Source: Saprospiraceae bacterium (lineage in GTDB: Bacteria > Bacteroidota > Bacteroidia > Chitinophagales > Saprospiraceae). Taken from it: 64,000 nucleotides of DNA. The DNA lies in NCBI GenBank assembly GCA_025055285.1, contig JANWXM010000004.1, forward strand, positions 97,944 to 161,943. The letters run 5' to 3'. Shown here in pieces: positions 42,390 through 52,800 of this stretch. The position numbers and the translations under genes were made by a program. The notes under the pieces are model-generated. The model had not been told where the DNA came from, did not search any database, and saw nothing but the letters and a program-made list of their open reading frames with translations. The number at the start of each line of letters is the position of its first letter. Positions within the stretch are counted from its first letter, which is position 1.

Positions 42390-43343
42390 ATGGTTAAAAT
42401 TTTAGCCAACGACGGCATCCATCCCGATGGCAAGCTCCTTTTAGAGGAGGCTAATTACCAGGTGGTTACAGAGAAAATCCCACAGGATCAACTAGCGGCG
42501 CATATTGGTGATTACGACGTGCTCATCGTACGCAGCGCTACCAAGGTTACGCGCGAGATTATTGACGCTGGAAAGCGGCTCAAAATTATTGCTCGCGGTG
42601 GCGTTGGACTAGACAATATTGACGTTGAGTACGCTCAATCCAAGGGTATTTTAGTGTATAATACGCCAAAAGCATCATCGCGGGCTGTAGCTGAGTTGAC
42701 CCTGGCGCATATGCTTACTTTGGCGCGTATGCTTCATCGAAGCAATCGCGAGATAGCTAGCGGAGACTTCAGAAAGCTTAAAAAAGCCTACGAAGCAGGG
42801 ATTGAATTGCGAGGCAAAACATTAGGTATCCTGGGTTTTGGGCGGATCGGACAAGAACTAGCCCAGTTAGCCTTGCCTTTGGGCATGGAAGTTCTCCCGC
42901 ACGACCCAAACGTGCAGGAGGCTAAAATTGGCATTGGCTTGCGCCAATATCCAGACATCAAGCTGACTGTGCGGATTACTACGGTCTCCTTTGAGCGCGT
43001 CCTTACGGAGTCGGACTTCATCACACTTCACTTGCCGGGAGGAATAGGGCCTGTGATTACTGCCGCTGAAATTGCTCGCATGAAAGACGGCGTTTTTCTC
43101 ATCAATACGGCTCGTGGCGGAGTGATCGACGAGGAGGCCCTCTTGCAGGCCCTCGACAGTGGCAAAGTTGGCGGGGCTGCACTGGATGTTTTCGAAAATG
43201 AACCTACTCCTCGTGAGGCGCTTTTGCGCCATCCTAAAATTTCCTGCTCACCGCACATCGGCGGCAGTACGATAGAAGCGCAATCTAATATTGGCATGGA
43301 GCTCGCTGACCGCATTATTGCTTTCTTTGGCGATCAGCGCTGA
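42390..43343 (+). CDS. serA: D-3-phosphoglycerate dehydrogenase-like (short, no ACT domain)
   Basis: An NAD-dependent 2-hydroxyacid dehydrogenase of the phosphoglycerate dehydrogenase type, which starts serine synthesis. Evidence: IIARGGVGLDNIDVEYAQ, NTPKASSRAVAELTLAHML, and the Rossmann motif GILGFGRIG (about residues 146-154). The catalytic set is complete: Arg in INTARGGVIDEEAL, Glu in LDVFENEP and His in CSPHIGGST. At 317 residues it lacks the C-terminal ACT domain of E. coli SerA (410 residues), so feedback by serine through ACT is not expected. Another 2-hydroxyacid dehydrogenase activity is possible. Two small hairpins lie in the 36 bases before the next gene, the WD40 gene. Confidence 0.88.
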   Translation: MVKILANDGIHPDGKLLLEEANYQVVTEKIPQDQLAAHIGDYDVLIVRSATKVTREIIDAGKRLKIIARGGVGLDNIDVEYAQSKGILVYNTPKASSRAVAELTLAHMLTLARMLHRSNREIASGDFRKLKKAYEAGIELRGKTLGILGFGRIGQELAQLALPLGMEVLPHDPNVQEAKIGIGLRQYPDIKLTVRITTVSFERVLTESDFITLHLPGGIGPVITAAEIARMKDGVFLINTARGGVIDEEALLQALDSGKVGGAALDVFENEPTPREALLRHPKISCSPHIGGSTIEAQSNIGMELADRIIAFFGDQR

Positions 43344-43379
43344 ACGCTGATGCCGCTCAGTTGTTGAGCGGGTGAAACT

Positions 43380-44285
43380 ATGGCCTTTCCCTTTACCTGC
43401 ATAGGGCATCGAGGCGCTATCTATGCGTTGGCCGACGTGGGCGGTCAGGGGCGCTTCTTTTCAGCGGGCGGCGACGGCTGGATTGTGGAGTGGGCGTTGG
43501 ACAGGCCCCAAAACGGTCGCCTCGTAGCCACTGTCGAAGGACAAGTATTTTCATTGGCCTACCTGCCTGAACATGCCTGGCTCATAGCAGGCGACATGAA
43601 GGGAGGAATACATTGGATTGATCTTCGCCGGTCTGAGCGTAGGCACGGCATTCTGCACCATCAAAGAGGTGTTTTTGACTTAAAATACTCTCCTCCCTGG
43701 CTCTTGTCCGTGGGTGGCGAGGGACTGCTTACGCGGTGGGACGCCCAAACTGCTCGCCCTGTAGAGAGTGTACATCTAACTAATCGCTCACTTCGTTGCT
43801 TGGCAATAGGACATACCCGAGGTGAAATTGCCATAAGCGCCAGCGATTCTAATATTTATTTCTTAGATTGGGAAACGCTTGAAGTTCGCCAAACGTTGAT
43901 ACGCGCGCACGAGCCTTCAGTTTTCTCAGTAGCCTACTCAGCCGATGAGCGTTACTTATTTAGCGGTGGACGCGATGCTATGCTGCGCGTATGGGACTTG
44001 AGCTGCGAGCCGCCTGCGCTGCTCAGTGAGCAACCGGCTCATTGGTATACCATTAATCACATCGCCTTAGCGCCCACAGGACTACTTTTCGCTACGGCTA
44101 GCCGAGATAGGACGGTAAAAATCTGGGATGCCGTTACATTCCAGCTTCGGCGCGTGTTGGATCCCGTGCGCGACAGCGGCCATACTCATTCGGTGAATCG
44201 CTTACTTTGGCTACCTGAAGCGCTCATTTCGGCCGGTGATGACAAGACGGTAAAAATTTGGGCGCTTAAGGATGACCATGCCTAG
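43380..44285 (+). CDS. WD40 repeat protein
   Basis: A 301-residue protein with about seven WD40-like blades and no other domain, which should form a single beta-propeller used for protein binding. Typical repeat ends are MLRVWDL, TVKIWDA and TVKIWAL near the C-terminus, each preceded by a GH- or AxD-type loop. The first blades are more diverged. There is no signal peptide, so it is cytoplasmic. It follows the serA-like gene by 36 bases on the same strand, which suggests one transcript. It converges with the gamma-glutamyltransferase gene, overlapping it by four bases. The partner is unknown. Confidence 0.88.
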   Translation: MAFPFTCIGHRGAIYALADVGGQGRFFSAGGDGWIVEWALDRPQNGRLVATVEGQVFSLAYLPEHAWLIAGDMKGGIHWIDLRRSERRHGILHHQRGVFDLKYSPPWLLSVGGEGLLTRWDAQTARPVESVHLTNRSLRCLAIGHTRGEIAISASDSNIYFLDWETLEVRQTLIRAHEPSVFSVAYSADERYLFSGGRDAMLRVWDLSCEPPALLSEQPAHWYTINHIALAPTGLLFATASRDRTVKIWDAVTFQLRRVLDPVRDSGHTHSVNRLLWLPEALISAGDDKTVKIWALKDDHA

Positions 44286-45991
44286 TATCCCCCAGCAGTG
44301 TCGTCGCCGCGGTCATCAGCTACGGCATGGAGCTTTCCATTGGGTAGACGTAGTATAGCTTCTACGCGGCCTATGGATGGACGCTGTTGGAGAGTATGGC
44401 CCATAGCGGTCAATTTATGGCGCACTTCCTCGGATAAGGCTCCTTCCTCAAGAAAAACGACGTCGGGCATCCACTGATGATGAAAGCGTTTGCTGTGAAC
44501 CGCTTCGCGCAAGGGAAGTCCAAACTCATAAACATTGAGCAAAACCTGAAATACCGAGGTGGGTATGGTAGTTCCTCCCGGCGTCCCGACGACGAGGCTG
44601 AGTTTTCCATCGCGCAAAACGATGGTAGGTGTCATGCTACTAAGAGGTCGCTTTCCTGGTGCGATGGCATTTGCCTTCCCCCCTATGGCACCATACAAGT
44701 TAGGAGTGCCAGGTTTTGCGCTGAAATCATCCATTTCGTTGTTCAAAAGGAAACCTGCGCCCGAAACTACGACGCGGCTTCCATAGGCATCGTTGAGCGT
44801 AGTAGTGACGGCAACAGCGTTCCCTTCAGGATCTACAATGCTTAAATGAGTTGTTTCTTCTGAAGTACTGCTGAATATTCCCGCCTTCACACTAGTACTA
44901 GGGGTAGCCCGATGAGGGTTGAAGTCGGCCATCCTTCTGCGTAAGTAATTGACATCCAGAAGACTGCCTACAGGTACCTTCCAGTAGTCTGGATCGGCCA
45001 TATGCTGAGCGCGGTCGGCATAAGCGCGGCGCTCTATCTCAATCATGCGGTGCACGGCTTCTGCAGAGTGAAAGCCTCCTGCGAGCGGTAGTGTGTCTCC
45101 CCACATAGTTAGCATTTGTGCCAGCAAGAGTCCTCCGCTACTGGGTGGAGGCATGCTAATAATTGTTAAATCGCGCCAGGAGAATATTAGGGGCTTGCGC
45201 CAAACGCTGCGATAACGACGCAAGTCGTTTAAGGTAATCAGACCACCTTGCCTTTTCATTTCCTTAATCAAAAGAGCCGCTACGGGCCCTTCGTAGAAAC
45301 CTTTTCGGCCCTTTTCCGCAATTTGGCGCAAGGTGTTGGCCAAGTCTTTCTGAACAAGATAGTCTCCGGCTTTCCAAGGCTCTGACTTTACGAAAGCAGG
45401 CACCGAAAAATTATATCGCCTAAAGCGCTCTGCCTCTTGGTTAAGAGATGCTGCTTCCCGTTCGCTCAGCGGAAATCCCTCGTCGGCCAAGCGGATGGCG
45501 GGTTCTACCAAAGTTGCCCAAGGCAAACGCCCAAAACGGCGGTGAGCTTCCCACATTCCGTCTACAGACCCGGGTACTCCACAAGCTAAGATGCCAAAGC
45601 GGCTCTTTTCTGGCAAAACGTTGCCTAATGAATCCTGGTACATGCGCTCGTATGCCGCTGCAGGAGCCTTTTCTCGATAATCTAAGGCTGCCACTTCTCC
45701 TTTGGCACTTCGATAAATCATAAAGCCTCCCCCTCCAATATTGCCTGCTTGCGGATAGACCACAGCCAAGGCTAGCTGGACAGCCACGGCAGCGTCTACG
45801 GCATTGCCTCCCTTGCGGAGAATATCCACTCCTACACGAGTCGCTAGAGGATGAGCAGAGACTACAGCCGCCGAGTCTACAATAAGTTCTTTTTCAGTAG
45901 AATAAGGAAATTGGAGTCCTGGCTGTGCCGGAGCAATGCAGCTGTAGAAGACGGTTAGCGCAAGCGAAATGATCAGGAAGATGGCATGCAT
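44282..45991 (-). CDS. ggt: Gamma-glutamyltransferase (exported)
   Basis: GGT cleaves the gamma-glutamyl bond of glutathione and related peptides in the periplasm. It is made as a precursor that cuts itself into two chains at a threonine; here that is the first Thr of the TTHLSIVDPEGNAVAVTT block. Family blocks include HPLATRVGVDILRKGGNAVDAAVA and GGGGFMIYR near the start, and PLSSMTPTIVLRDGK near the C-terminus. I use the ATG at 45991; the frame extends upstream into yggS. The signal peptide can be read two ways: cut APA|Q (Q-rule) or as a lipoprotein with YSC. The length of about 569 is normal. Confidence 0.93.
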   Translation of the reverse strand: MHAIFLIISLALTVFYSCIAPAQPGLQFPYSTEKELIVDSAAVVSAHPLATRVGVDILRKGGNAVDAAVAVQLALAVVYPQAGNIGGGGFMIYRSAKGEVAALDYREKAPAAAYERMYQDSLGNVLPEKSRFGILACGVPGSVDGMWEAHRRFGRLPWATLVEPAIRLADEGFPLSEREAASLNQEAERFRRYNFSVPAFVKSEPWKAGDYLVQKDLANTLRQIAEKGRKGFYEGPVAALLIKEMKRQGGLITLNDLRRYRSVWRKPLIFSWRDLTIISMPPPSSGGLLLAQMLTMWGDTLPLAGGFHSAEAVHRMIEIERRAYADRAQHMADPDYWKVPVGSLLDVNYLRRRMADFNPHRATPSTSVKAGIFSSTSEETTHLSIVDPEGNAVAVTTTLNDAYGSRVVVSGAGFLLNNEMDDFSAKPGTPNLYGAIGGKANAIAPGKRPLSSMTPTIVLRDGKLSLVVGTPGGTTIPTSVFQVLLNVYEFGLPLREAVHSKRFHHQWMPDVVFLEEGALSEEVRHKLTAMGHTLQQRPSIGRVEAILRLPNGKLHAVADDRGDDTAGGY

Positions 45992-46055
45992 AGGATTTGC
46001 TTTTTCGATCCGACGGAGCGTGTTTTGGCGCAGCCTAAAAGAGCAAGACCAGAAG

Positions 46056-46709
46056 CTAGGTTCGCGGCCCAAAGAGGAGCGTACCTATACGCACCATGGT
46101 ACTTCCTTCTTCTAAGGCAATTTCCCAATCCGCAGACATACCCATAGATATTTCGCGAAAGTGTGCATCGTTGGCGAAATAAGTCTGTCGTAACCGGTCA
46201 AAGATGTGGCGAAGAGTGCGAAACTCAGCGCGAATCTTTTCCTTATCGTCAGTAAGCGTGGCCATACCCATTACACCACAAATTCGAACATGGCGCATTG
46301 CTTGGTATTCAGTACTTTGTAAGATAGCATGTGCTTCTTCCTCGACAAGGCCGTACTTAGTCTCTTCCTCGGCAATGTGGAACTGAAGCAGGCAGTCTAC
46401 TGTGCGCCTAGCAGCGGCAGCGCGCTTCTCAATTTCTTGCAGAAGCCGCAAACTGTCCACAGAGTGAATCATATGGATAAACGGTGCAATAAAGCGCACT
46501 TTATTCGTTTGTAAATGACCAATGAGGTGCCAGCGAATGTCGGAGGGTAGCAGCAGAACCTTTTTGAGAAGTTCCTGTACGCGGCTTTCGCCAAAATCGC
46601 GCTGCCCTTGTTGATAGAGTTCCAGAATGCGTTCAACGGGTTGGGTTTTGGAAACAGCGATCAAGGTAGCTCCTCGACTCTGAAGTTTTTTTAACAGATT
46701 TTCGTACAT
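46056..46709 (-). CDS. YggS family PLP-binding protein (PLP homeostasis)
   Basis: YggS/PLPBP proteins bind pyridoxal phosphate on a TIM barrel and balance cellular vitamin B6; they have no known catalytic activity. The PLP lysine is in ATLIAVSKTQP near the N-terminus. Family blocks QRDFGESRVQEL, IRWHLIGHLQTNK, HSVDSLRLLQEI, VRICGVMGMAT and SMGMSADWEIALEEGSTMVRIG follow. The 217-residue length is usual. The next gene on the same strand, ggt, begins about 65 bases downstream. An imperfect promoter-like TAACTTTA lies 24 bases upstream of its ATG. Confidence 0.92.
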   Translation of the reverse strand: MYENLLKKLQSRGATLIAVSKTQPVERILELYQQGQRDFGESRVQELLKKVLLLPSDIRWHLIGHLQTNKVRFIAPFIHMIHSVDSLRLLQEIEKRAAAARRTVDCLLQFHIAEEETKYGLVEEEAHAILQSTEYQAMRHVRICGVMGMATLTDDKEKIRAEFRTLRHIFDRLRQTYFANDAHFREISMGMSADWEIALEEGSTMVRIGTLLFGPRT

Positions 46710-46750
46710 GTAAGACAGTTAAATTTGAGTGGCTAAAGTTACAGATGCCC

Positions 46751-46758
46751 TACCTTCG
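46751..46758 (+). promoter_or_regulatory. Near-consensus promoter element for the giant secreted protein
   Basis: TACCTTCG differs by one base from TAnnTTTG and lies 51 nt before the ATG at 46810. A TTTG at 46724-46727 could be the -33 element, but the 23-base spacing is a little long. Confidence 0.4.
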
Positions 46759-46809
46759 CGCAGGCGTTAAATTTCCGAACAATCTTCTGTACTTAAGCAT
46801 AGACCTCCC

Positions 46810-49800
46810 ATGAACAGAAAATTCACCGCACGAACCATGTTACGCGCGCTTTTTCTCGCTTTTTTTAGCGTTGCTTTTCTTTGGCTGAGTCCGTATGCAT
46901 TAGGACAGCCATGCCCTTCATTAGGGAAAAATGCAACTTTGACTTCCACAAGCTGTCGGCCTGGGTTGACGCCATGTACGCTTTGCCCGGGTGATCAGTT
47001 TACGCTGCGCGCTACAGGCACGGGTCTTCGGCCCGGCGTGTGCGTTAATTGGTACTACGGCACGACGCCAGACTTCAATCCCTACAATGGTCAAGGAACT
47101 CTATTAGGCTGCTCGCAAGTACGCCCTCGAGCTCCGAATTCGTGTGGTTCATGTCCTAGAATTCTGGCCTTGTTCGTAAATGCCTGTGGTACGGAGCAAA
47201 ACAATGAAATGATGGCAATTTGGTCAGGGAGTGGTTTCTATGTAGACGATGCTACGCTTACCTTTCCTAATAACAGTGCGGGCGACTCTGATATTGGCGC
47301 AGGATGTTCATGGCAGGAACCGAGCCCGAATGCTATTGCTAGCATTCAGTCCATTTGTACTAACGCGGTGGTGGTAGGAGCAGGGCCGGGTGATGTTGTT
47401 CCACCGGGAGTGCCCGTAGTCATCTTTACGAGCGCCGGCTACGATTACAACTACAACTTTGGCAGTTTATGTCCGCTAGCGCCAGTGATCTACGTGATGC
47501 AAAACGGTTGTACGCGCAGCGGCGAAGCCTTCCCGAATAGCGGAGGTGTGCAGACCGTTACTTTTGGCCTGACATGTGGCTGCTCGTGGAGTACGACCTA
47601 CAACACAGCTTTGCTGGTGGGTGGAGATGGCGCTTTTGTGACAGATGCCGGCTTTCCAACTTTTTATGGAAATGCCGGTTGCGGGTTTCCCAGTGTGCCT
47701 GGGGGTAGTGGCGGTGGCAACAGTGGAAATCCTCCCATTGAAATTCCGCCTTATACGGTCACGGTGACGCAAGATATGTGCAACAATGGCCCTTTTTGGG
47801 TGGTAGGCATCGTAGAGCCCTTACCGCCAGGGTGTAATCAGACCTTTACTAATTATATGTCCTTCAACGTTATCTGCCCTCAACCTAACCTCGGAACGGC
47901 CGATGTGTGCCAAAATGGCCCTCCCTTTGACTTAACTCAAATTCAAGATCCTGCAGTACCTAATGGAACATGGTCAGGCCCAGGCGTGAATGGTCTGTTT
48001 TTCAATCCACTGGGCCTTTTGGGGCCACAGCTGCTTACGTTTACAACAGCCTTGTGCAGTATTTCCACTCAGACCACTGTGACGGTTCGCACCCCGCCCT
48101 CTGTAAGCCTCCATCCTATACCGATAGTTTGTCCAGGTAAGTCAGTGCGTTTGGTAGCAAACTTTACAGGCGAGCCCGTATGGTCATTTAATCTGTTGGC
48201 AGGCAACAACTTAATTGGTTCATTTGTGGCAGGTGAGTCTCCTTGGATATTTCCCATCTCGCCAACGAGCACTACTACCTACACGATACAGGGTCTGGAA
48301 GATGCTTATTGTAAAGGGCCTAGCGCCAGCGCTACGGCTGTGGTTACAGGCGCGCCTTCCTGTGCGCTGACCCTGATAGGTCCAGATACAATTTGTGCAG
48401 GACAGCGCGACACTCTTCAAGTCCAATTTTCAACGAGTAATCCACCCTATACCTTCGTGTATTCTATTAATGGCGTTAATCAGCCGCCCATTACCACTAA
48501 CAACAATCCTCACATATTTCTAACGCCGCCACTTCCTGCAGGGCGACATATCGTTCAATTAGAAAGCGTCATAGCAGACAGCTGTATTGGTATTCCCAGC
48601 GGCCGCGACACGATTTTTGCTCGTACTGCACCTAGAGCTACCTTTCTCGACGACACCCTTAATCTATGTGTTGGCCAAACAGATACACTACGGATTAAGC
48701 TAACGGGTGCTCCACCTTTTAAGCTGCAATATTCCGTTCGGAAGGACACCCTGAAGGCAGATACTTTGCCTCTCATTACTACGCGAGACACGCTGCTGCG
48801 CATCCCTATTACTCCCTCATTGGGCAAAACAACCTACCGAATCTTCTATGTGGCAGATAGCTTATGTGAATCTACGACGGCCGATACCTTGATCGTTCTA
48901 GTCGGTACCCCGCCTACGGCATCTTTGTCGGGGAATGCGACGATATGCTCGGGAGACTCCACTGATATAATCCTAACGTTTACGGGGTCTGCTCCCTTCG
49001 TTTACCGATATGCCATCAACGGAGTGCCTCAACCGCCTGACACTGCTCAGAGTACTTCTAAGACCTTGCGCGTTTCCCCCAGCACGACCTCTGTATACAC
49101 TTTAATAAGCGTGCTTTCCAATGGGTGTAGTGGTACAGTTTCTGGTTCGGCAACAGTAGAGGTCATACCTCCATTGACAGCCACCATTTCTGGCGGAGGA
49201 CAAATATGTCGAGGAGGCAGTGGAACGACAATCGTTATCTCTTTCACAGGGCCTGGGCCTTACACAGTAGTTTATACAGCGAATAATGTACCTCAGCCGC
49301 CGATTACAACGAACAACAACCCATTAGTTATTCCGGTAAATCCACCGAATGGTGTTTTCTACAGACTTCAAAGCGTGAGCAATAATTCTGGATGTCCCGG
49401 CACGGTGACGGACAGTGTGGCCATAGTGGCCGTATTTACCCCGTCAACGGCTGAGTTGCAGGGCGATATTACAGTGTGCGAGAATGCAGATACCTTCCTT
49501 GTGGTAGATTTTACAGGTAGTGGACCTTTCCTTTTGGAGTATTCTATTGATGATGTGCTTCAGCCAGTGGTAGAAACTTTTGACGACCCTTATCTCATTC
49601 CCGTGAAGGTGAACAAAACTACAGTCTATCGGCTTATCAGTGTAGAGTCGCCGGGATGTCCAGGGTCTGTAGTCGGTCAAGCCACTGTGTTTGTCAATTA
49701 CCCTCCGAGAATAGAGAATTTGTTTATATTCTGTAATCTCGTCGATCAGACTTATACTGTAGAGTTTGATGCAATAGGAACGCCTCCCTTTTCTGTGACA

Positions 49801-52800
49801 GGTGTAGGCGGCAGTTTTGCAGGCAACCACTTTACTAGTACTCCCATTCCTATTGACCAGCCTTACGACTTGCGTCTGAGCGATGCAAATAAGTGTACTC
49901 CTGTAGTTATTCAGGGCCTTTCGCAATGTTTTTGCCTAACGAATGCAGGGGATATAGATACCACTGCGCTTACAGCCTGTGTGGGTGATACTCTTTTAGG
50001 GAATTTCTTAGGATTTGAGGAACTCGAAGTAGAGGACACACTAATTTTCGTCTTACATACGAGTGCCACCGATACGCTGGGAACTATCATAGCTGCTTCG
50101 CCCACGCCCCGATTCGTCTTTGACTCAAGCACGATGAAGGTAAACACGCCATATTACTTATCGCCTGTGGCAGGCAACAAAGGTGGCGCCTTGGGTGTAA
50201 ATCTGAATGATCCATGTCTGTCTGTTAAAGCCGGCGCCCGAGTGGTATGGCGAGCAAAACCTACGGCAGCCATCTCAGGGAATTTTGACCTGTGTGTGGG
50301 CGGAACAGCCTTAATACCTGTGACGCTAACGGGTACACCGCCGTATCAATTGACTTATTCGCTAAACGGGCAGTTGCAGACGGCAACAGTAACTCAAAAT
50401 ACATTCACAATCAGTGCAACGCTGCAACAGGATGCCACGTTCCAACTTGTATCGGTCTCAACAGCCGATTGCCCTGGGAGTGTTTCTGGCACAGCAACTG
50501 CCGTGGTTCATCCTCCTGTCGTTTTGGACAATGTGACAATCACTTGCGCGCAGGATAAACTCTCCTTCATTCTCGAACTAGATGTCGTTCAAGGAGACCG
50601 GCCTTCTATTCTATTTTCAGGCCTATTGGGTGGTTCATACAACCCTGTTACGGGTCGCTACACGAGTGCTCCCACGCCCCCTCCTGTGAATTACTTCATC
50701 ACTGCCCGCGATCGGTGGCAGTGTGGCGCCGATACGGTGAGTGGTACCGCCACATGCCCTTGTGCTACGGATGCTGGGTCTATGGCTCAGCCGTTATTGA
50801 CACCCTGTATAGGAGACACTGTTTCCCTGCCCTCTACCATGGGAGCTAAACTCACCCCGATCGATACGCTGCTGTATGCACTTGTTACTACAAACTCACC
50901 TTCGACATGGAGCGTTGTAAAGTTGAGTAACACCCCCACCTTCGCTTTTGATCCTAATGTGATGTCGCCGGGTGTAACTTATTACGTCTTCGCCCTAGCG
51001 GGCATCTATCGTCCGATCACAGGTATAGATCTTAGTCACCCGTGCGCCTCTGTAGCACCAGGAGCCACTGTAATCTGGCAGCCTCGGCCTACCGTGACCC
51101 TCAGTGGAGATGCTAGCTTGTGTGCAGGAGACTCCACCACACTCTCTTTTGCTTTTACAGGAGTGCCGCCCTTTACAGCTATTTATCAAGTGGGTAATGA
51201 GAATCAACCCCCAATCAATACGAATGGAAATTTGTTCAACTTAATCGTAAAACCTAGCAATACGACAACATACCGCCTCGTAAGCGGCACCGGAAATGGT
51301 TGTCCAGCAGACGTAAGCGGTAGTGCTACAGTAACTGTCAATCCTCTTCCAGTCATCCAAGGCCTAAGCACAAACTGCAACCCAGCGACACTAACCTACA
51401 CCGTTACTTTCAACGTGGTAGGCGTAAGTAACCCCACTGTCGATGGTTTAGCGGGTTCCTTTGTAGGGAATACCTTTACATCAGAACCGCTTAAAAGCGG
51501 ACAAGCATACGACCTCATTGTGTCGTCGCCAGCTGGATGTACTGTCACCGCTACAGGAGTAACGACATGTAGTTGCATTACGAAGGCGGGCTCCATTCCC
51601 ACACAGCCGCTGAATGTATGCCTGCCTGATTCGGCACGCACAGCGAATGCAGTAAACACTACGCTGGCACCGGGTGAGATTTTACAATATATTTTGTATC
51701 AGAATCCGGCTACTTTACCTGCAGGCATTCTTGCCTTTAGCAACACGCCCGTATTCGGTTTTCAAGCTGGCATGCAAGCAGGCACTACATACTACATTTC
51801 GGCAATAGCTGGCCTGCCCACGGTTTCGGGGACTGTTGACCTGGCAAGCCCATGTCTATCTACATCTCCTCCAGTGCCTGTTGTGTTTCGAGAGCGGCCA
51901 ACGGCTACTCTATCGGGAGATACGACGGTGTGTACGAATAGTAATGCATTATTCCAAGTGCGTTTTAGCGGAACAGCACCATTTCAGTTTAGCTATAGTA
52001 TAAATGGCGTACCTCAAAACGTTGTGTCAGCACCGCAAAATGTTTTCACCATCTCTAGCAATAATGTGCAGCAGCCTCAGCTGTTTGAGTTGTTGTCAGT
52101 TCAAGATCAATATTGTTCGGGCACAGCAAGTGGCACGTACCGCATTCGCGTCCAGGATGGTCCTACAGCAACTATTGATGTGACGCCTGCGGCACTATGC
52201 CTAGGAGATAGCGCTACGCTTAGACTTACCCTAACTGGAGGAACCTCTTACAACGTTACCGTAAGTGGTGGTTCCTCGCCCATTCAATTGACGAACATTC
52301 AAAGCGGAGCATCGGTGCGGGTCAGCCCGACGACGACAACTACTTATACCATAAGTTCCCTAACGGCACAGGGCAATCAATGTCCACAAACCATCGGTCA
52401 AGGAGTTACCGTGAGGGTATCGCCATCGCTGAAGGTAAGCGCCAAGCTTTCGGACTATGGCAATGGCCACAACGTCAGCTGTGCCGGTGAAACAGATGGC
52501 TCTATCGTGTTACAAATAACCGGTGGGACACCGCCGGTATCCGTCCAATGGAGCAATAATGCTCAAGGTCCCGAACTGCGCAATGTAGGAGCGGGTACAT
52601 ATGTGGCTACTTTACGCGATAGCCTAAGTTGTTCGCGCGTCGATAGCTTCACCCTCTCAGAACCACCTCGCACCGAAGTGTTGACTCAAATAGAGTCGCC
52701 GCGCTGTTACGGCCAAGCCAACGGCCGAATTCGGATAACGAGCATCCAAGGAGGTTTGGGCCCTTACGCTGTAGGGCTGAATGGCGCACCACCTCGTGTA

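Noticed and set aside
49444..49926. Minus-strand frame of 160 codons within the giant protein gene
   Set aside because: It lies inside the repeat region in antisense and has no signal, motif or ribosome site.
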